DNA from: Aquificota bacterium
Lineage (GTDB): Bacteria > Aquificota > Aquificia > Aquificales > Aquificaceae
Length of the DNA: 64,000 nucleotides
Assembly (NCBI GenBank): GCA_013153495.1
Contig: JAADEH010000002.1
Coordinates: 1-64,000, forward strand
Direction of reading: 5' to 3'
The position numbers and the translations under genes are program-made. Under the pieces are notes generated by a model. That model ran no database searches and was not told the origin of the DNA. It was given only the letters and a program-made list of their open reading frames with translations. Shown in pieces: positions 59,322-64,000 of the stretch (positions are counted from its first letter, which is position 1; each line of letters starts with the position of its first letter).

Positions 59322-59334
59322 AATATTCTACTCC

Positions 59335-60657
59335 TCACCTGAGATACTCTTCATTGATTTTTATATCAGCCTCTTCAAAGAGCTTTTCCGCATACAGGTT
59401 CATCAAACTGTCAGCCTTTGCCTGCAGAAGACTACCGATTAGGTCCTCCCTGTTTTTTAACTCCTCCCTCTTAAAGATTCTCTCTTCTATATAAAGAACG
59501 GCAAACCCGTTCGGGGTAGGATACGGTCCAAAAACTTTTTCTTTAGAAAAAACGAGTCTCAAAACCTCATCACCACCGAGACGAAATAGGGAAATAAACT
59601 CCTCAACGGTGGAGTCTTCGAACTTAACGCCTTTTATGTGGGGCTTCTCTCCCCTGACGAGTTTTTCCTTCAGCTTCTGAGCTTCCTGACGGACAAGCTC
59701 TGACTTTTTACGCTCTACAAGCAAAGACCTTATCTCCTCCTTAGCCTCCTCGAAACTCTTAATCCTTTCGGAGGGAATTTTTTCCAGGTATATAAGGTAA
59801 TAAGTGCCTTCTACTTTACTGAGAGACACCCTATCGGAAGCGGTCAATCTCTCAAGGGAATTCTTGACCTCTTCAGGTAAAATCCCCAAGTCCTTTCCCT
59901 CGTATGGCTTACCCCCTTCGGGAATTTTCCCTTCCTTCAACATGGAGTAAAGCCTATGAGCTTCCTCCTTTGAGTCAGTTTTCCACACTCTATAACCGCT
60001 CGGTGTGCGAACCTTAAACCTATCCCTGTTTTTTTCGTAAAAGTTCCTTATCTCGTCATCTGTAGGTTCGTAATCAACTTTAACCTTGTCGGGTGTTATC
60101 AAGTATGCGGTTCCCCTAAGCCTTGCGGATACGAGCTTAACCTGAAAATCTATTTCTAAATCGGAAAGGTAAGTTCCGCCTTCAATTAACCTCAAAAGCT
60201 TTCTGACTGAAAGGGTCTTTTTCAAAAACCCTTCATACTCTTCAGGTGTCAAACCCGTTCGCTCCAAAATTTCTTTATACTTTGAAAGGCTAAACTTTCC
60301 GTTTTCCTGAAAAGAAGGGTCTTGCTTTATCAGGTCAGCCACCTCACGGTCCGAAGCCACCAAACCCAAAGAAACAGCCTTCTGATACAAAACCTCCCTT
60401 GCAACGAGAGTGTCCAGAACCTGCCTCTTTACTATCCTTCTCAATTCCTCCTTGTTTAGAAGGTTTGAATACTTTAAAAGTTCATACCTGAACTCCCTCG
60501 GAGTTATACAAGAACCTTCCACGACAGCCACACATCTCTGAAGACCGAACATCTGTTTAAAGTCCGAAACGCTGAACATCCAAAACAAGAAGGAAAGTGA
60601 AGCTATAGCTATGACGACCGCAGCCGCTCTCTTGTGTTTGTGAATAAGTGCAAACAT
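59335..60657 (-). CDS. SurA/PpiD-like periplasmic folding factor
   Basis: This 440-residue protein has one N-terminal membrane helix (AAAVVIAIASLSFLFWMF) and a SurA-type chaperone domain with CITPREFRYELLKYSNLLN near residue 50 and VLDTLVAREVLYQKAVSLGL near 82. A parvulin-like region occurs in the middle, but its signature is degenerate. It is similar in layout to PpiD. It lies 13 bases upstream of tkt, in the same direction, with tRNA-Met behind it. Confidence 0.8.
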   Translation of the reverse strand: MFALIHKHKRAAAVVIAIASLSFLFWMFSVSDFKQMFGLQRCVAVVEGSCITPREFRYELLKYSNLLNKEELRRIVKRQVLDTLVAREVLYQKAVSLGLVASDREVADLIKQDPSFQENGKFSLSKYKEILERTGLTPEEYEGFLKKTLSVRKLLRLIEGGTYLSDLEIDFQVKLVSARLRGTAYLITPDKVKVDYEPTDDEIRNFYEKNRDRFKVRTPSGYRVWKTDSKEEAHRLYSMLKEGKIPEGGKPYEGKDLGILPEEVKNSLERLTASDRVSLSKVEGTYYLIYLEKIPSERIKSFEEAKEEIRSLLVERKKSELVRQEAQKLKEKLVRGEKPHIKGVKFEDSTVEEFISLFRLGGDEVLRLVFSKEKVFGPYPTPNGFAVLYIEERIFKREELKNREDLIGSLLQAKADSLMNLYAEKLFEEADIKINEEYLR

Positions 60658-60681
60658 TAAAGTTTTATTTTAACTTCTGTA

Positions 60682-60755
60682 TGGCGGCGGGAGGAGTCGA
60701 ACCTCCGACCTGGGACTTATGAGATCCCCGCTCTAACCACCTGAGCTACGCCGCC
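60682..60755 (-). tRNA. tRNA-Met (anticodon CAU, elongator)
   Basis: Acceptor GGCGGCG pairs with CGCCGCC, discriminator A. The D arm is AGCTCAGGTGGTTAGAGC and the anticodon loop CTCATAA carries CAT. The T arm is GGAGGTTCGACTCCTCC. The loop and D arm match elongator methionine more than initiator. A tRNA-Ile with modified CAU cannot be excluded by sequence alone. CCA is not encoded. Confidence 0.92.
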
Positions 60756-60780
60756 TGACAGATATAAAATTATACACATA

Positions 60781-61173
60781 ATGACAGCGGTAAAAACCCA
60801 CCGCAAGATAGACAAAACACTGAGCGGAAGTCCGGTGGTTATAGATAAAGGTTATGCGGTAGTTAAATTGAAGACCGTCCCCCAGATGGTAGTGGACGAA
60901 AAAGGTCTCGTTCACGGAGGCTTCATATTTTCCGCAGCGGATTACTCGGCAATGCTTGCAGTAAACCATCCCAACGTAGTTTTGGCAAGAGCTGAGGTTA
61001 ACTTTATAAAACCCGTTTCGGTAGGGGACGAGGTAGAGTTCACCGCACAGGTAGAAAAAAGGGAAGGAAAGAAAAACTACGTAAAGGTTTTAGGAAAGAA
61101 AAATAATGAAATCGTATTCGAGGGAGAATTTTTATGCATAGTTCCAGATAAGCACGTTCTGGAAAAGACATGA
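60781..61173 (+). CDS. Hotdog-fold thioesterase
   Basis: This 130-residue protein has the hotdog pattern: MVVDEKGLVHGGFIFSAADYSAMLAVNHP near residue 38 (HGG motif), then ARAEVNFIKPVSVGDEVEFTAQV near 69. This is typical of PaaI- or FapR-like acyl-CoA thioesterases. ATG 60781 lies 25 bases from the divergent tRNA-Met. Its stop overlaps the next gene's start (ATGA). Confidence 0.85.
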   Translation: MTAVKTHRKIDKTLSGSPVVIDKGYAVVKLKTVPQMVVDEKGLVHGGFIFSAADYSAMLAVNHPNVVLARAEVNFIKPVSVGDEVEFTAQVEKREGKKNYVKVLGKKNNEIVFEGEFLCIVPDKHVLEKT

Positions 61174-61526
61174 GCTGGAAGGAAGACCTAAAAAAGCTTT
61201 TAAACATACCTGAAAATGCAGAAATACTGACGAGACCCTACTACAGAGAAATCCCCAAAAAGGGTGGTAAGAGGTATAAAGCGCTCACTATTCAATACGT
61301 TCATAATGGAAAGAGAAAGTATAAGCATATAAGCAAAGAAAAGGCAGCTCTGATAGAGAGCTTGGTAAGCGGGGAGGATGCGGTTCTCGAACATGTTCAA
61401 GCTAAGCTCGAAGAAATAAAGAAGTTCTTAAGCTCGGTTCCGAACGAAAGCACCAAAAGAAACCTCTCCCCCCTAATTAAGGAAATAGACCGCCTTCTTA
61501 TTAAGATATATAGCCGTATATTCTAA
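61170..61526 (+). CDS. Hypothetical protein, DUF6788-like
   Basis: This 118-residue basic protein has ALTIQYVHNGKRKYKHISKEKAALIESL near residue 39, a pattern of short DNA-associated DUF6788-like proteins, followed by helical ends. ATG 61170 overlaps the thioesterase stop. Its end is the last gene before the candidate origin. No known replication function can be assigned. Confidence 0.6.
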   Translation: MSWKEDLKKLLNIPENAEILTRPYYREIPKKGGKRYKALTIQYVHNGKRKYKHISKEKAALIESLVSGEDAVLEHVQAKLEEIKKFLSSVPNESTKRNLSPLIKEIDRLLIKIYSRIF

Positions 61527-61574
61527 GAAAAATAATAAATAAAGAGCTATGTGGAAAATCCGCTTTGTTATGTA

Positions 61575-61856
61575 TATCAATGACTTATGTTTCCACTTTC
61601 CACATTGTGTTAGGCTTCTTAAGGTTTATCAATAACTTACCACTGACGAAAATGTTCACATTTGCGAACATTTTATGAGTTTTCCACATCCTGTCAGATT
61701 TTTACAGGGTTATCAACACCTTGTGTGCATAACATATGTTCAGTATTATGAATGACTTATGGATTTATCCACATTTATCCACATTGCGTTAAGTTTATTT
61801 AGATATATGAATTACTTATGAGTAATAGGTATGTTCAGGATTATCAATACCTTATG
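61575..61856 (+). repeat. Six dispersed 15-bp direct repeats, TAT(C/G)AAT-N-(A/C)CTTATG type
   Basis: Copies lie at 61575-61589, 61627-61641, 61711-61725, 61747-61761, 61806-61820 and 61842-61856, all in the same orientation. The spacings are 52, 84, 36, 59 and 36 bases. Each carries TAT[C/G]AA and CTT in register. They interleave with the TTTCCACA/TTATCCACA boxes, so they look like a second protein-binding or unwinding motif of the candidate origin. Confidence 0.6.
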
Positions 61857-61875
61857 AGCTTTCCACATTTCTGGG

Positions 61876-61953
61876 TGTGGATTGTGGAAAGATTGTGGAA
61901 AAAATGTGGAAAGATTGTGGATAAATTGTGGAAACTTTGTGGAAAAAATGTGG
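61876..61953 (-). repeat. Array of eight TGTGG (DnaA-box-like) sites at 11-bp spacing
   Basis: TGTGG begins at 61876, 61883, 61894, 61905, 61916, 61927, 61938 and 61949. The last seven are spaced exactly 11 bases apart, about one helical turn. Most are followed by AAA or ATAA, so each reads TTTCCACA or TTATCCACA on the minus strand. Sites on one helix face would suit cooperative loading of DnaA. Confidence 0.65.
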
Positions 61954-61973
61954 ATGGAACTTAAAATGTAAGT

Positions 61974-63323
61974 ATGTCCGTTAAGGTCCTTGTTGTGGAC
62001 GATGAGGAGAGCATAAGAGTCTCTCTGGAAGAAATTTTGAGGGAGGAGGGATACAAGGTAAGCTCGGTAGGGACTTTAGGGGAGGCTAAGTCCCGGCTGT
62101 CGGAGGAGTTCTTTCATATAGTTGTTTTAGACGTTTGGATGCCGGACGGAGACGGCATAGAGTTTATTGATACTGTAAAGGAGGTTTCTCCGGATACGGT
62201 AGTCGTAGTCATTACGGGACACGGAAATGTCGATATGGCTGTCAAGGCTGTCAGGAAAGGAGCCTTCGATTTTATAGAAAAACCCTTCTCCATGGATAGG
62301 TTTCTCATAACCATAAGGCACGCTTCTTCCGAGGCAACGGTTAGAAGGTCAATTCAGGAAGGCTTCGATGTAGAGTTTATAGGGGAGTCCGAACCCATCA
62401 GAAAGATAAAGAGTATCATCCCTAAGATAGCTAAAAGTAAAGCCCCTGTGCTTATACTCGGTGAAAGCGGAACCGGGAAAGAGCTTGTCGCAAGGCTTAT
62501 TCACAAGCACTCTTTGAGGAGAGGACAGTTCGTTGATATAAACTGCGCTTCTCTTCCCGGTGAGTTGGTAGAAGCGGAGCTTTTTGGATACGAGAAGGGA
62601 GCTTTTACGGGAGCGGTAGGTCGTAAAAAGGGTAAGTTTGAGCTTGCGGACGATGGAACGCTCTTTTTGGACGAAATAGGGGATATGGAACCAAAGTCTC
62701 AGGCTAAACTTTTGAGGGTAATAGAGACCGGCTCTTTCACGAGACTCGGAGGCACTCAGAGGATAGAGGTGGATGTTCGCATAGTTTCCGCTTCCAACAA
62801 GGACATCCAGAAAGAAATGGAGAAAGGGAACTTCAGGGAAGACCTTTACTACAGAATTTCCGTATTTACCCTCGAATTGCCACCGCTCAGGGAAAGAGGA
62901 GAGGATGTGATTTTGCTTGCGGAATACTTCTTGGAAAAGTTCTCGAAAGAGTATAAGAAAGACTGCAAGGTGCTATCCGACGATGCAAAGGAGGTTCTCC
63001 TCAATCACGACTGGAAGGGAAACGTCCGTGAGCTTAGGAACCTTATGGAGAGGGTAGTTATACTTTGCGATAGCGATGTTATAAAGCCGGAACATTTAGG
63101 TATAGGGAAAGTGAAAGCCTATAAAGACTACTCCTACCTTTTCAGCATAGAGAGCTTGAAGGAAGCTAAAAGGGAGTTTGAAAAGAACTTTATAGAGGAG
63201 AAGCTCAAGGAGTGTAACTACGACATGAAGGAAGTCGCCTCGAAAATAGGCATCGACCTTTCAAACCTATACAGGAAGGTAAAGTTATACGGTATAAACA
63301 TTAAGAACCTGCAAGGTTCATAA
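61974..63323 (+). CDS. NtrC-family sigma-54-dependent response regulator
   Basis: This 449-residue protein has a receiver domain with VLVVDDEES at residues 5-13 and the phosphoacceptor Asp in HIVVLDVWMPDGDG near 53. A sigma-54 AAA+ domain follows, with Walker A LGESGTGKELVARLIHKHS near 161, the GAFTGA loop in EKGAFTGAVGRKKGK near 208 and the arginine-finger region RISVFTLELPPLRERGEDV near 290. It ends with a Fis-type helix-turn-helix (VASKIGIDLSNLYRKVKLYG). No sensor kinase is adjacent. ATG 61974 lies just downstream of the TGTGG array; no ribosome site is clear. Confidence 0.93.
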   Translation: MSVKVLVVDDEESIRVSLEEILREEGYKVSSVGTLGEAKSRLSEEFFHIVVLDVWMPDGDGIEFIDTVKEVSPDTVVVVITGHGNVDMAVKAVRKGAFDFIEKPFSMDRFLITIRHASSEATVRRSIQEGFDVEFIGESEPIRKIKSIIPKIAKSKAPVLILGESGTGKELVARLIHKHSLRRGQFVDINCASLPGELVEAELFGYEKGAFTGAVGRKKGKFELADDGTLFLDEIGDMEPKSQAKLLRVIETGSFTRLGGTQRIEVDVRIVSASNKDIQKEMEKGNFREDLYYRISVFTLELPPLRERGEDVILLAEYFLEKFSKEYKKDCKVLSDDAKEVLLNHDWKGNVRELRNLMERVVILCDSDVIKPEHLGIGKVKAYKDYSYLFSIESLKEAKREFEKNFIEEKLKECNYDMKEVASKIGIDLSNLYRKVKLYGINIKNLQGS

Positions 63324-64000
63324 CTATCCCCAAGGACACCACAACAGCAGTTTCCGAGCGCATAGTAAAGGGCTTAAGCTTTACGGATACAAATCCCCTA
63401 CTCCTGAGCGTTTCACCCTCTTTCTGGGAAAATCCCCCTTCCGGTCCTACCACAATACTTACGCTTTCCACTTCTTTGAAGTTCAGCTCAGATATATCCT
63501 TACCATCGTAGAAGTTGTCCATGAGGATGTTTACATCCTCCGCAGGTTGTAGAGACTCCAGTTTGATGGGAGGTTTTACCTCCATTGGGAAGGGTCTTCC
63601 GGATTGCTTCATAGCTTCCCGAATTATCTTCTCCCACCTTTCTTTCCTTTTGGTTATAGCACTTACATTTCTGAAGCTCCTTTCGGAAATCACGGGAACT
63701 ACCCTAGAAGCACCCAGTTCCGTAGCTTTGTAGATTATCGTGTCCATAGTCTTGATGTCCTGGGTTATGCATTGGTATAGGGTAACTTTCAGGGGTGGAG
63801 GTTCAACCTCTAAGATTTCGAGGATTTTACATACCGCCCTTTTGGGTTCTAACTTTACCAGCTCCGCTTTGTAGAGCTTTCCTTCCCAGATTAAACCTAT
63901 AACTTCACCGATGGATACTCTTCTTACCCTGAGGTGTTTGAGTTCGTCTTGGGTTATATAAAAATACTCCCCTGATTTTGAAGATGAAAAGAAGGTATGC
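63301..64000 (-). CDS. rsmE: 16S rRNA (uridine-1498 N3) methyltransferase RsmE, 5' end cut by window
   Basis: This SPOUT-fold enzyme methylates U1498 of 16S rRNA. The reverse strand reads HTFFSSSKSGEYFYITQDELKHLRVRR from the right edge, then DTIIYKATELGASRVVPVISERS and VVGPEGGFSQKEGE near the SPOUT knot, followed by RSETAVV. The frame lacks only its first codon, which probably lies two bases outside. Its end overlaps the NtrC-type gene by 23 bases, tail to tail. Confidence 0.9.
   Translation of the reverse strand, partial: HTFFSSSKSGEYFYITQDELKHLRVRRVSIGEVIGLIWEGKLYKAELVKLEPKRAVCKILEILEVEPPPLKVTLYQCITQDIKTMDTIIYKATELGASRVVPVISERSFRNVSAITKRKERWEKIIREAMKQSGRPFPMEVKPPIKLESLQPAEDVNILMDNFYDGKDISELNFKEVESVSIVVGPEGGFSQKEGETLRSRGFVSVKLKPFTMRSETAVVVSLGIVMNLAGS

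Larger units (their letters stand above)
61527..61973. other. Candidate chromosomal replication origin (oriC-like)
   Basis: This 447-base gene-free stretch is AT-rich and dense with DnaA-box-like sequences. There are perfect TTATCCACA at 61765-61773 and 61775-61783, TTTCCACA at 61597-61604, 61681-61688 and 61860-61867, and on the other strand TGTGGATAA at 61916-61924 within a regular TGTGG array. Six 15-bp direct repeats alternate with the boxes. AAAATGTTC and GAACATTTT form a hairpin at about 61650-61675. dnaA, dnaN and gidA are not adjacent. Confidence 0.6.

Noticed and set aside
61527-61973. CRISPR array
   Set aside because: The repeats are 15 bp, unevenly spaced (36-84 bases) and mixed with DnaA boxes; no cas genes are nearby.

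Overview
The window looks like part of the chromosome of a hyperthermophilic or thermophilic, motile, chemolithotrophic bacterium of the Aquificales, close to Aquifex. The support is the mix of genes: a nuo cluster with fused nuoCD and no nuoEFG, an archaeal-type S-adenosylmethionine synthetase, two different ATP synthase b subunits, SAH/MTA deaminase, lipoyl-carrier and ferredoxin genes, dense overlapping operons (ATGA, GTGA, TGATG junctions), GGAGG-type ribosome sites and many GTG/TTG starts. From memory, Aquifex aeolicus VF5 carries its ribonucleotide reductase intein in the small subunit. Here the intein is in the large subunit and the small subunit has none, so this is probably a relative and not VF5 itself.

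Layout. 1-5954 (minus): complex I genes nuoA-B-CD-[Uma2 nuclease]-H-I-J-K-L, read from a near-consensus promoter at about 5982-6010; nuoL runs off the left edge. 6007-8621: SAM synthetase and a phosphohexomutase. 8631-16053: a surface polysaccharide/LPS region (O-antigen ligase, GT4, galE, two GT2, aminotransferase, GT39-type transferase), with an AT-rich core from about 8.6 to 13.1 kb. 16053-18002: ndk and ATP synthase delta, b and b'.

18.2-25.5 kb is an accessory island, unlike the rest. It has a membrane-anchored P-loop ATPase, a ribbon-helix-helix-like protein framed by 42-bp inverted repeats, several unknown small proteins, a SWIM zinc-finger protein, a divergent regulator candidate with a four-unit operator array, three copies of a 22-bp palindrome, a SLOG-type gene whose coding strand has almost no adenine, two related multi-branched hairpin structures, a YdjM-like membrane protein, two small exported proteins, an HU/IHF protein and an IS110-family recombinase with a candidate bridge RNA upstream. 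I see no phage structural genes or integrase, so plasmid-like or decayed mobile origin is an inference.

25.5-30.4 kb: a CopD-like protein, a cupin, a polytopic membrane protein, a GcvH-like lipoyl carrier with a thioredoxin-like protein, ferredoxin, DNA polymerase III delta and a fumarate-reductase-type iron-sulfur subunit. 30.4-39.7 kb: flagellar operon fliG-H-I, [vapC reversed, vapB], flgD, flgE, fliL-O-P-Q-R, flhB. 40.1-45.4 kb: class I ribonucleotide reductase nrdA (interrupted by a 399-residue intein immediately before the radical cysteine), a HEPN pair on the other strand, and nrdB. 45.4-57.3 kb: SAH deaminase, mnmA, a GGDEF-EAL protein, tRNA-Leu(UAG), tig-clpP-clpX, a Memo-family protein and thyX. 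57.3-60.8 kb (minus): transketolase, a PpiD/SurA-like chaperone and tRNA-Met.

61.5-61.97 kb is a gene-free, repeat-dense stretch with two perfect TTATCCACA DnaA boxes, six 15-bp direct repeats and a run of TGTGG boxes spaced exactly 11 bp. It is a strong candidate for the replication origin. It is followed by an NtrC-type regulator, and rsmE runs off the right edge.

The most unusual item is the adenine-free SLOG gene at 21534-22040. Next come the origin candidate, the intein placement, and the IS110 structured RNA.
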